Shown piece by piece: positions 7,126 to 12,887 of a stretch of 12,887 nt of DNA. Where the stretch lies: positions 1 to 12,887 of the forward strand of contig JAQVGR010000013.1 in the NCBI GenBank assembly GCA_028696635.1, read 5' to 3'. The stretch comes from Candidatus Krumholzibacteriia bacterium. Lineage in GTDB: Bacteria > Krumholzibacteriota > Krumholzibacteriia > Krumholzibacteriales > Krumholzibacteriaceae. A program made the position numbers and the translations under genes. The stretch's first letter is position 1; every line of letters starts with the position of its first letter. Below the pieces are notes generated by a model, which was not told where the DNA came from, did no database searches, and worked only from the letters and a program-made list of their open reading frames with translations.

Positions 7126-8904
7126 TTCCGCATCAGGCGCATCAACGACGACCTTCTCCCGATCGACCAGACGGCGATCAGGCAGGTGCAGGAGATCCTC
7201 AGGACGCAGTTCTGGGGGGTGCCCCGCAGCGAGATCGGATCGCTGCCGTCGCACCTTCGCGACCCGCTGAAATTCGGATTCCGCACGATCCTCTTCGTCG
7301 CCGACGACGAGCGGGGACGGGTGCAGGGGTTCGCCCTCATGCAGCACGCCACGGACCTCAAGTTCTGTTTCCTCGATTTCATATCGGCCGCCAAACGGCT
7401 GACGGGGCGCGGCGTCGGGGGCGCCCTGTACGACACGGTTCGCGAGACATCGCTCCAGCTCGGGGCGGTCGGGCTGTTCTGCGAGTGCCTTCCCGACGAT
7501 CCGGCCCTCTGCGGCGACCCGCAGGTCCTGCGGCAGAACGCTGCGCGGCTGAGGTTCTACGAGCGGTACGGCGCCCGGCCGGTCGCGGGCACCGCCTACG
7601 AGACGCCGCTGCGCGAAGGGGACGACTGCCCGCCCTATCTCGTCTACGACGACCTCGGACGGGGGAGGCCCCTGCGGCGCGCGCGCGCGCGCCCGATCGT
7701 GCGGGCGATACTGGCGAGGAAGTACGGGAAGATCGTCCCCAGGGGATACATCGACATGGTCGTCGCCTCGTTCAGGGACGACCCGGTCAGGATAAGGGGA
7801 CCGCGGTACATCGGGAAGACCGCGGCGGCGAGCGTGCCCCCTTCGCCGACTCGCGGCCTGGGGATCGCGCTGGTCGTCAACGACCGGCACGAGATCCATC
7901 ATGTGGCCGATCGCGGGTATGTCGAGGCCCCCGTCCGCGTCGGTGCCATCCTGAAGGAGATCATGCAGACCGGGCTCTTCGAGCGTATCCAGCCGAGGCA
8001 GTTTTCCGAGAAGCATCTCGCCGCGGTCCACGACAGGGGGTTCGTCGCCTACCTCAAGCGGGTCTGCGAGAACGTCCCTCCGCAGAAGTCCGTCTATCCG
8101 TACGTCTTCCCGATCCGCAACGCGGCGCGACCGCCCCACGAGCTTCCCGTGCGCGCGGGGTACTACTGCATCGACACCTTCACCCCGCTCAACCAGAACG
8201 CGTACCTGGCGGCGAAGCGGTCGGTCGAATGCGCCCTCACCGCGGCGGAGTCCCTGCTCGCCGGGCACCGGATCGCCTACGCCCTGGTGCGCCCGCCGGG
8301 CCATCACGCCGAGCGGCGCGTCTTCGGGGGGTTCTGCTACTTCAACTCGGCGGCGATCGCCGCCGAGCGCCTGTCCGAGTTCGGCCCCGTGGCGATCCTC
8401 GATATCGATTACCACCACGGGAACGGCCAGCAGGACATCTTCTACGAGCGCGCGGACGTGCTGACCGTCTCGATACACGGCCATCCGCGGTTCGCCTACC
8501 CGTACTTCAGCGGATTCGCCGACGAGAAGGGAAAGGGACCGGGGGCGGGATTCAACCTGAACATCCCCCTCCCCGAGCACGCGACCCCCGCTCAACACCA
8601 CGCGGCCCTCGAGCAGGCCCTCGCGCGGATCAGGCGCTTCGGACCGCGGTTCCTCGTCGTCGCTCTCGGCCTCGACACGGCCAGGGGCGATCCGACGGGA
8701 ACGTGGCGGCTCGCGGCGAAGGACTTCGAGCGCAACGGCCGGTCGATCGGCCTCTCCGGGCGCCCGATCCTCGTCGTCCAGGAAGGGGGATACCGGGTGC
8801 GCTCGCTCGGCGTCAACGCCCGCGCCTTCTTCACGGGGCTCTGGAAAGGGTTCGTCGAGGGACGCGACGGGCGCGCGGCGGCCGGAAGGGAGAAGGGCGC
8901 GTGA
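7123..8904 (+). CDS. GNAT acetyltransferase fused to acetylpolyamine/HDAC-type deacetylase
   Basis: 593 residues with two domains. Residues 1 to about 190 form a GNAT domain: the acetyl-CoA loop is T-G-R-G-V-G-G (94-100), and the late motif is RLRFYERYGA. A basic linker (about 190-245) leads to an arginase-fold, Zn-dependent deacetylase (about 246-585). There H394-H395 in PPGHH is the catalytic dyad; D429 and H431 in DIDYHHGNG and D518 in GLDTARGDP are the Zn ligands; Y557 in QEGGY is the catalytic Tyr. The GLDT-x-x-GDP form and QEGGY resemble acetylpolyamine amidohydrolases more than nuclear HDACs. All catalytic positions are kept, so the deacetylase should be active. It starts 4 bases after ligase 2, and its stop overlaps the next start as GTGA. 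Likely cytosolic, since no signal peptide is seen. The substrate is unknown; an N-acetylated beta-lysine derivative or polyamine fits the context. Confidence 0.9.
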   Translation: MFRIRRINDDLLPIDQTAIRQVQEILRTQFWGVPRSEIGSLPSHLRDPLKFGFRTILFVADDERGRVQGFALMQHATDLKFCFLDFISAAKRLTGRGVGGALYDTVRETSLQLGAVGLFCECLPDDPALCGDPQVLRQNAARLRFYERYGARPVAGTAYETPLREGDDCPPYLVYDDLGRGRPLRRARARPIVRAILARKYGKIVPRGYIDMVVASFRDDPVRIRGPRYIGKTAAASVPPSPTRGLGIALVVNDRHEIHHVADRGYVEAPVRVGAILKEIMQTGLFERIQPRQFSEKHLAAVHDRGFVAYLKRVCENVPPQKSVYPYVFPIRNAARPPHELPVRAGYYCIDTFTPLNQNAYLAAKRSVECALTAAESLLAGHRIAYALVRPPGHHAERRVFGGFCYFNSAAIAAERLSEFGPVAILDIDYHHGNGQQDIFYERADVLTVSIHGHPRFAYPYFSGFADEKGKGPGAGFNLNIPLPEHATPAQHHAALEQALARIRRFGPRFLVVALGLDTARGDPTGTWRLAAKDFERNGRSIGLSGRPILVVQEGGYRVRSLGVNARAFFTGLWKGFVEGRDGRAAAGREKGA

Positions 8905-9395
8905 CGGCTGACGGACGGGAGCTGACCTGGCGGGAGATGGTCCGGCCGGAGGATGCCGGGGCGGTGCGGCGGATCGTCTCGTCGACGGGGTTTTTCTCGC
9001 CGGAGGAGATCGAGATCGCCGTCGAACTGGTCGAAGAGCGTCTTGCCAGGGGCGACGGCAGCGGCTATCATTTCATCTTCGCCGAGCGCGGGAGCAGGCC
9101 TGTCGGATACGCCTGCTTCGGTCCGATCCCGGCGACGCGGTTCAGCTGGGACCTCTACTGGATCGCCGTCGACGAGTCGGACCGGGGGGGCGGGATCGGC
9201 AGGCTGCTGCTGGAACGGAGCGAGCGGATCATCGCGCGAATGGGCGGGCGGAGGATCTACGCCGAGACATCGGGGCGGGCGCAGTACGAGCCGACGCGCG
9301 CCTTCTACCGCGCCTGCGGGTATGCGGAAGAGGCGGTCCTCGCCGAGTTCTACGCCCCCGGCGACGCCAAGCATTTCTTCGTGAAGGAGATCTGA
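8901..9395 (+). CDS. GNAT family N-acetyltransferase
   Basis: 164 residues, single GNAT domain. GTG 8901 overlaps the preceding TGA (GTGA), with GGGAG and AAGG just upstream, so translation is probably coupled; an in-frame ATG at 8938 is a weaker alternative. The acetyl-CoA loop is D-R-G-G-G-I-G following DLYWIAVDES, and the late motifs are ETSGR-x-QYEPTRAFY and a closing FYAPGDAKHFF, a recognisable bacterial subgroup. It transfers acetyl from acetyl-CoA to an amine, but the substrate cannot be read from sequence. Next to kamA it could play the part of AblB (beta-lysine N-acetyltransferase), although it is not obviously AblB itself. The cluster thus has two GNAT domains, this one and the one fused to the deacetylase. 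Confidence 0.87.
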   Translation: MTADGRELTWREMVRPEDAGAVRRIVSSTGFFSPEEIEIAVELVEERLARGDGSGYHFIFAERGSRPVGYACFGPIPATRFSWDLYWIAVDESDRGGGIGRLLLERSERIIARMGGRRIYAETSGRAQYEPTRAFYRACGYAEEAVLAEFYAPGDAKHFFVKEI

Positions 9396-9404
9396 GGCGC
9401 TGTC

Positions 9405-9992
9405 ATGGATTTTCTCGATTCGAACCTGTTCCAGTGGGTGCTGCTCCCGCTGCTGATATTCACCGCGCGGATCGTCGACGTCTCGATGCAGACGGTCCGC
9501 ATCGTCTTCGTCTCGCGCGGGCACCGTGTGCTCGCCCCCCTGATAGGATTCTTCGAGGTGATGATCTGGCTCGCCGCGATCGGCCAGATCATGCGAAACC
9601 TCGACAACGTCCTCTGCTATGTCGCCTACGGGGGCGGATTCGCCGCGGGGACCTGGATCGGGATGCTGCTCGAGGAGAAGCTCGCCATCGGCACCTGCCT
9701 CGTACGCGTCATCACGCAGCGGGATGCGACGGCCCTGATCGCGGCGCTTCGCGCGGCCGACTACGGCGTCACCCATATTCCCGCAGAGGGGATGAAGGGG
9801 AAGGTCAGCATCGTCTACACGGTCATCAGGCGCAACTGTCTCCCCGATGTCGTCAGGATCATCGAGGAGTTCAACCCCCGCGCCTTCTACACGATCGAGA
9901 CGGTCCGCTCGGTGCGCGAGGGGGTCTTCCCCCTGCAGCATCCGACCGAGCTCCCGCTCGGTTCCCTGCGGCGCCTGCGCAAGGGGAAGTAG
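9405..9992 (+). CDS. UPF0316 (DUF5698/DUF2179) membrane protein
   Basis: 195 residues. Three hydrophobic segments at about 8-28, 42-62 and 64-86 are followed by a soluble DUF2179-type domain (about 90-180) with motifs such as EEKLAIG, YGVTHIPAEGMKGKV and IIEEFNPRAFYTIE. Length and motif order match UPF0316 proteins such as Bacillus YebE, whose function is unknown. ATG 9405 is preceded by GAGG at 9394-9397 and lies 9 bases after the GNAT stop, so it is probably the last gene of the kamA operon. The soluble domain is likely cytoplasmic. A sensing or transport role connected with the operon product is possible but unsupported by sequence. Confidence 0.88.
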   Translation: MDFLDSNLFQWVLLPLLIFTARIVDVSMQTVRIVFVSRGHRVLAPLIGFFEVMIWLAAIGQIMRNLDNVLCYVAYGGGFAAGTWIGMLLEEKLAIGTCLVRVITQRDATALIAALRAADYGVTHIPAEGMKGKVSIVYTVIRRNCLPDVVRIIEEFNPRAFYTIETVRSVREGVFPLQHPTELPLGSLRRLRKGK

Positions 9993-10030
9993 GGCAGCCC
10001 TCCGGCGCGAGATACCTCTTGCCCTGTTTT
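9987..10030 (+). terminator. Weak candidate terminator of the kamA operon
   Basis: AGGGCA (9991-9996) is complementary to TGCCCT (10020-10025), and the stem extends outward through wobble and A-T pairs into TTTT (10027-10030). The loop is long (23 bases). The position, just after the UPF0316 stop, suits an operon end, but the structure is weak and overlaps the candidate msrAB promoter. Confidence 0.25.
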
Positions 10031-10050
10031 CCGTTAATAATTATTATTAA
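10019..10050 (+). promoter_or_regulatory. Candidate msrAB promoter with an AT-rich inverted repeat
   Basis: TTGCCC (10019-10024, 4 of 6) and TATTAT (10042-10047, 5 of 6) are 17 bases apart, a good sigma70-like arrangement. The -10 box lies within TTAATAATTATTATTAA (10034-10050), a perfect 8-bp inverted repeat around one central base that could be an operator. This AT island contrasts sharply with the GC-rich genes on each side. It lies in the 133-base gap before msrAB, in which no gene is seen. Confidence 0.4.
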
Positions 10051-10125
10051 ATAAGTCAGGATTCCGGTTTCCTGCAATCACGCGGGCGTCTTCACGGCGC
10101 TGCAGGCCCGGAGACTGGAAGTGCC

Positions 10126-11301
10126 ATGAAACCGTTTTTGCTTATATCAATTACAGTATTCGCTCAGGCGCTGCTTTTGTCGGCGGCGCCGGGTCTGGAG
10201 GGAGAAATGTCGCATGTATCCGGCAAGATCGGGCATGAGGCGATCGCCACATTTGCCGGCGGGTGCTTCTGGTGCACCGAGTCGGATTTCGAGAAGGAGC
10301 CGGGGGTGATCAGCGTCGTCTCCGGGTACACCGGCGGCACGAAGGCGGATCCGACCTACGAGGAGGTCTGCTCCGGGAAGACCGGTCACTACGAGGCGGT
10401 CGAGGTCCGGTATGACCCGGCCGTGGTCGGCTACCTGCGCCTGCTCGAGCTGTTCTGGATGCACATCGACGCGGCCGATCAGGGAGGCCAGTTCTTCGAC
10501 CGGGGGAGCCAGTACCGCAGCGCGATCTTCTATCACGACGAGGAGCAGCGCCGGCTCGCCGAGGGGTCCAGGCGGATCCTCGATTCGATGAAGCTCTACG
10601 ACCGCCCCGTGGCGACGCGGATACTCCCCGCGGGGAGGTTCTGGGAGGCTGAGGACTATCATCAGGGATACTACATGACCTGTCCCGCGCAGTACGGGAG
10701 ATACCGGGCCGGATCGGGGCGCGACCGCTTCCTCGGGTCGGTGTGGGACGGGGACGCGGCGAAGCGTTTCGGGACCCTGCTGCGCGAGGAATTCGGCTCC
10801 GGCGGGCCGGCGGAAAGCGAAGCGGAACACGGGCGCCCGGGATCCGCCGGCCCCCGGAGTGCGATCAAGCCCGACGAGGCGACCCTGAAGCGCACCCTGA
10901 CCCCGCTGCAGTTCGAGGTGACGCAGCGGTGCGGGACCGAACCGCCGTTCGGCAACGAGTACTGGAACGAAAAGCGCGAGGGGATCTACGTCGACGTGGT
11001 CACCGGCGAGCCTCTGTTCAGCTCGACCGACAAGTACGATTCGGGATCGGGCTGGCCGAGCTTCACCCGTCCTATCGAGCCGGAGAGCGTGATCGAGAAG
11101 GTCGACGGAAGCCACGGGATGGTGCGCACCGAGGTGCGCTCGGGGCGCGGCGACTCGCACCTCGGGCACGTCTTCCCCGACGGCCCTGGGCCGGGGGGGA
11201 TGCGGTACTGCATCAACTCGGCCGCGCTGCGGTTCATACCCAGAGAGGACCTCGAGAGGGAAGGGTACGGGGAGTACCTGAGCCTGTTCGGCGAAAAGTG
11301 A
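10126..11301 (+). CDS. msrAB: Peptide methionine sulfoxide reductase MsrA-MsrB fusion, exported
   Basis: 391 residues. An AT-rich, hydrophobic N-terminus (residues 1-26) looks like a signal peptide, pointing to the periplasm. MsrA spans about 37-210 and reduces Met-S-sulfoxide; its motif is G-C47-F-W-C50, with C47 catalytic. MsrB spans about 253-385 and reduces Met-R-sulfoxide; its motifs are SGSGWPSF, HLGHVFPDGP and catalytic C362 in RYCIN. C269 in RCGTEPPF is a likely resolving Cys. The paired C-x-x-C motifs of zinc-type MsrB are absent, as in Neisseria PilB. The order MsrA-MsrB without a thioredoxin domain is common; an outside reductant is needed. ATG 10126 has GGAAG 4 bases upstream. A second in-frame ATG at 10207 with GGAGG could yield a cytosolic form. 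It is transcribed alone and converges with the phosphatase gene. Confidence 0.95.
   Translation: MKPFLLISITVFAQALLLSAAPGLEGEMSHVSGKIGHEAIATFAGGCFWCTESDFEKEPGVISVVSGYTGGTKADPTYEEVCSGKTGHYEAVEVRYDPAVVGYLRLLELFWMHIDAADQGGQFFDRGSQYRSAIFYHDEEQRRLAEGSRRILDSMKLYDRPVATRILPAGRFWEAEDYHQGYYMTCPAQYGRYRAGSGRDRFLGSVWDGDAAKRFGTLLREEFGSGGPAESEAEHGRPGSAGPRSAIKPDEATLKRTLTPLQFEVTQRCGTEPPFGNEYWNEKREGIYVDVVTGEPLFSSTDKYDSGSGWPSFTRPIEPESVIEKVDGSHGMVRTEVRSGRGDSHLGHVFPDGPGPGGMRYCINSAALRFIPREDLEREGYGEYLSLFGEK
10198..10209 (+). promoter_or_regulatory. Possible internal ribosome-binding site and ATG in msrAB
   Basis: GGAGG (10198-10202) lies 5 bases before an in-frame ATG at 10207. Starting there removes the signal peptide but leaves the MsrA domain whole. 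It matches the Shine-Dalgarno consensus better than the GGAAG of the upstream ATG. It could instead be chance, since the site encodes Gly-Leu-Glu-Gly-Glu. Confidence 0.4.
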
Positions 11302-11309
11302 CGCGGCGA

Positions 11310-11325
11310 TCCCCCCGCAGGGGGA
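11310..11325. terminator. Short hairpin between convergent genes
   Basis: TCCCCC (11310-11315) pairs with GGGGGA (11320-11325) around the loop CGCA, giving a 6-bp stem in the 29-base gap between msrAB and the phosphatase gene. No T-tract follows on either strand, so it may be a weak bidirectional terminator or mRNA 3' stabiliser. Confidence 0.4.
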
Positions 11326-11330
11326 GTCGT

Positions 11331-12686
11331 TCAGCGGATCAGGACGAGTTTTCCCGTGCTCGTGGCAGCCGGCGCGCGGACTGCGTAGAAATAGATACCC
11401 GGACACAGATCCCCTCCTCCGACGGCGATCTCGTGGGCTCCGCGCCCGAGATACCCGTATCGCATGCGCTCCACCACCCGCCCAGCCGCATCGAACAGCA
11501 GGATATCGACCGGCCCCCCGGCACCGAGCGAGAACGATACGGTCGTCCGGCCCTCCGAGGGATTGGGGAAGAGGCGGACGGGCTCGTCCCATCCGGCGAT
11601 CATGCCTGCGTCGGCGAGCGGTCCGACGACGAGGTCCTGCGCGGCGTTGATCGTCGATCCGGGGATCGGGGGAAGCCCGAGCAGGGCGAGGGCGAGGTTC
11701 GAGGTGCCGCCGTTGCGGATGGGCGGGGGCGAGGCGGCGTAATCGGGACGAGAGAGGCCGGGATTCTCCCGCGAGACCGGGTTGAGGTGGTACAGATCGA
11801 TCCGCGGAGCCGCCCCCGCTCCCCAGACATATACCGGGACCGTGAAGTCGCACGGCAGCGCCGGATCGGAATGGCCGAGCCCGTACCCCCCGTGATCGGA
11901 CGTCAGGATGACCGACGTCGCTCCCGCCAGGGCGGGATCACCCTCGATCGCGTCGAGCAGGAGCCCGACGAGCGAGTCGACCCTCGCGACCGACGCGAGG
12001 TAGCCGGCGCTCATCCATCCCGCGGCGTGCCCCGCCGTGTCAGGATCGCGCAGGTGCAGGAAGAGGTAGTGGATGTCGCCGGCGAGCAGGCCCGCGATCG
12101 CCGAGTCGACGAGCGCGGCGGTATCGTAGAGGTAGAGGTACCGGTCTATCTTGTCCCGCCCGTCGTCGACGCCGGCCAGGTCCGGCGCCCCGTTGACCGC
12201 GTCCCAGCTTCGGTCGAAGAAGGCGAACTTGCTCTTTCCCGCGTACAGCGCCGTGCCGAGCCCGTGGTCGTGGACGACGTCGAAGACCCCCGCCACGTAC
12301 GAGCCGTGCACCGCGGCGAGGGTGGTATCCGGATCGTCGTTGAAGTCGACGCCGTGGCCGTCGGGACCGAGCACGCCGCGGCCGGTGAGCATACAGGAGT
12401 GGTTCGGCAGCGTGTTCGTGTAGTCGTAGTCGGTGCGCGCGTTGTCGGTCCGGGACCCTTCCACGCGCAGGCGATAGAGGTTCGGGGCGCCGCCGGGGCC
12501 GAGCGCCGTCACCGCGTCGGGGCGCAGGCCGTCGACGGAGATGTGTAACACCCGCCGCGCATCGGGCTCTGCCCGATGCGCGAGGGCCGGGACGGCTGCA
12601 GCGAGCAGAACTGCACATGCGGCGATCGAAGCCCCGGCGAGCCCGGACGCCCTTCGCAAGCCGGTTATGCACAGAGATCTTTCCAT
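11331..12686 (-). CDS. Secreted alkaline-phosphatase-superfamily phosphodiesterase with C-terminal sorting domain
   Basis: 451 residues from ATG 12686. Signal peptide at about 1-36 (hydrophobic core ending in ALA). Residues 46-345 match type I phosphodiesterase/nucleotide pyrophosphatase-like enzymes: D52 in SVDGLR, probable nucleophile T92 in NTLPNHS, D216 and H220 in DPDTAGH, and D264-H265 in SDHGG. The last His ligand of the usual set is not evident; the matching stretch reads IRNGG. It probably cleaves a phosphate ester or phosphodiester outside the cytoplasm; the substrate is unknown. Residues 371-451 (start FPNPSEG, end GKLVLIR) resemble FlgD-Ig/Por type A C-terminal domains used by type IX secretion. 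No clear ribosome-binding site precedes 12686 or the in-frame ATG at 12701. A glycosyltransferase end lies 50 bases upstream on the same strand. Confidence 0.85.
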   Translation of the reverse strand: MERSLCITGLRRASGLAGASIAACAVLLAAAVPALAHRAEPDARRVLHISVDGLRPDAVTALGPGGAPNLYRLRVEGSRTDNARTDYDYTNTLPNHSCMLTGRGVLGPDGHGVDFNDDPDTTLAAVHGSYVAGVFDVVHDHGLGTALYAGKSKFAFFDRSWDAVNGAPDLAGVDDGRDKIDRYLYLYDTAALVDSAIAGLLAGDIHYLFLHLRDPDTAGHAAGWMSAGYLASVARVDSLVGLLLDAIEGDPALAGATSVILTSDHGGYGLGHSDPALPCDFTVPVYVWGAGAAPRIDLYHLNPVSRENPGLSRPDYAASPPPIRNGGTSNLALALLGLPPIPGSTINAAQDLVVGPLADAGMIAGWDEPVRLFPNPSEGRTTVSFSLGAGGPVDILLFDAAGRVVERMRYGYLGRGAHEIAVGGGDLCPGIYFYAVRAPAATSTGKLVLIR

Positions 12687-12736
12687 GCAAGGAGTATACA
12701 TCAGGACAGGCCCCGGTGCACGCGCGACCGACTCTC

Positions 12737-12887
12737 TCAGCGGGACATGATCGTTTCGAGCGCGGCATCGAGCCGGTCCGGATAGGTCTCCATCGAGAGG
12801 TTCTCCTGTGCCCATCGGCGCGCCCCCGCGCCGAGCAGTTCGGCCTTCTGCGGGTCGTCGAGCAGCCCGGCGATCGCTTCGGCGAAG
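12737..12887 (-). CDS. C-terminal end of a probable GT4-type glycosyltransferase, partial
   Basis: Reading the reverse strand from the window edge gives 49 residues ending at TGA (12739-12737), without internal stops. The pattern (EAIAGLLDDPQ, LGAGARRWA, a short S-x-E segment, then an amphipathic end) is typical of the last helices of group 1/GT4 glycosyltransferases. The catalytic region is outside the window, so donor and acceptor cannot be inferred. It lies 50 bases upstream of the phosphatase gene and may share its transcript. Confidence 0.72.
   Translation of the reverse strand, partial: FAEAIAGLLDDPQKAELLGAGARRWAQENLSMETYPDRLDAALETIMSR

Noticed and set aside
10147..11853. 568-residue minus-strand frame across msrAB and the convergent phosphatase gene
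   Set aside because: It is antisense to msrAB, spans two confident genes and has no domain signal.
10743..12548. 601-residue plus-strand frame antisense to the phosphatase gene
   Set aside because: Arg/Gly/Asp-rich low-complexity translation opposite a gene with clear catalytic motifs and a signal peptide.
1..12887. Mobile elements, CRISPR arrays or tRNA genes
   Set aside because: No transposase or integrase, no regularly spaced identical repeats, and no recognisable tRNA cloverleaf or rRNA segment was found by reading.

Overview
The window is a GC-rich bacterial segment carrying nine complete protein-coding genes and two partial ones, cut off at both edges. Three traits suggest an uncultured lineage near the FCB superphylum (Krumholzibacteriota, Eisenbacteria or Latescibacterota type): SdrD B-like repeats joined to FG-GAP/VCBS repeats, a PilX-like prepilin, and a secreted phosphatase ending in a FlgD/Por-type sorting domain. 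This placement is an inference from gene content. No rRNA, tRNA, CRISPR array, transposase or integrase is visible.

Region 1 (1-3330, + strand) is a surface or pilus module. A large protein whose 5' end lies outside the window has at least three SdrD/Cna-B-like stalk repeats followed by seven FG-GAP/VCBS units, enough for a seven-bladed beta-propeller. Next comes a PilX-like minor pilin candidate with an EF-hand-like loop and a beta-solenoid-like tail. The pair resembles a PilX/PilY1 tip complex built from different parts. A strong hairpin terminator follows at 3369-3402.

Region 2 (about 3500-9992, + strand) is a compact six-gene operon. It has a probable sigma70-type promoter and a leader hairpin, then a KamA-family lysine 2,3-aminomutase, two tandem Ddl-like ATP-grasp ligases, a GNAT acetyltransferase fused to a class II/acetylpolyamine-type deacetylase, a stand-alone GNAT, and a UPF0316 membrane protein. 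From the first ligase onward the genes overlap or are separated by 9 bases or fewer. The enzyme set (beta-amino acid formation, ATP-dependent amide ligation, acetylation, deacetylation) suggests a pathway for an acetylated beta-lysine amide or peptide. It might be a compatible solute, by analogy with N-epsilon-acetyl-beta-lysine (ablAB) and N-acetylglutaminylglutamine amide (asnO/ngg). This is the most interesting system in the window; the product is unknown.

Region 3 (9993-11330) opens with an AT-rich island holding a perfect 8-bp inverted repeat and a promoter-like sequence. It then encodes an exported MsrA-MsrB fusion for methionine sulfoxide repair, with a possible second internal start for a cytosolic form.

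Region 4 (11331-12887, - strand) converges on msrAB across a 29-base gap with a short hairpin. It holds a secreted alkaline-phosphatase-superfamily phosphodiesterase with a C-terminal sorting domain. Upstream of it lies the C-terminal end of a probable GT4-type glycosyltransferase that runs off the window.
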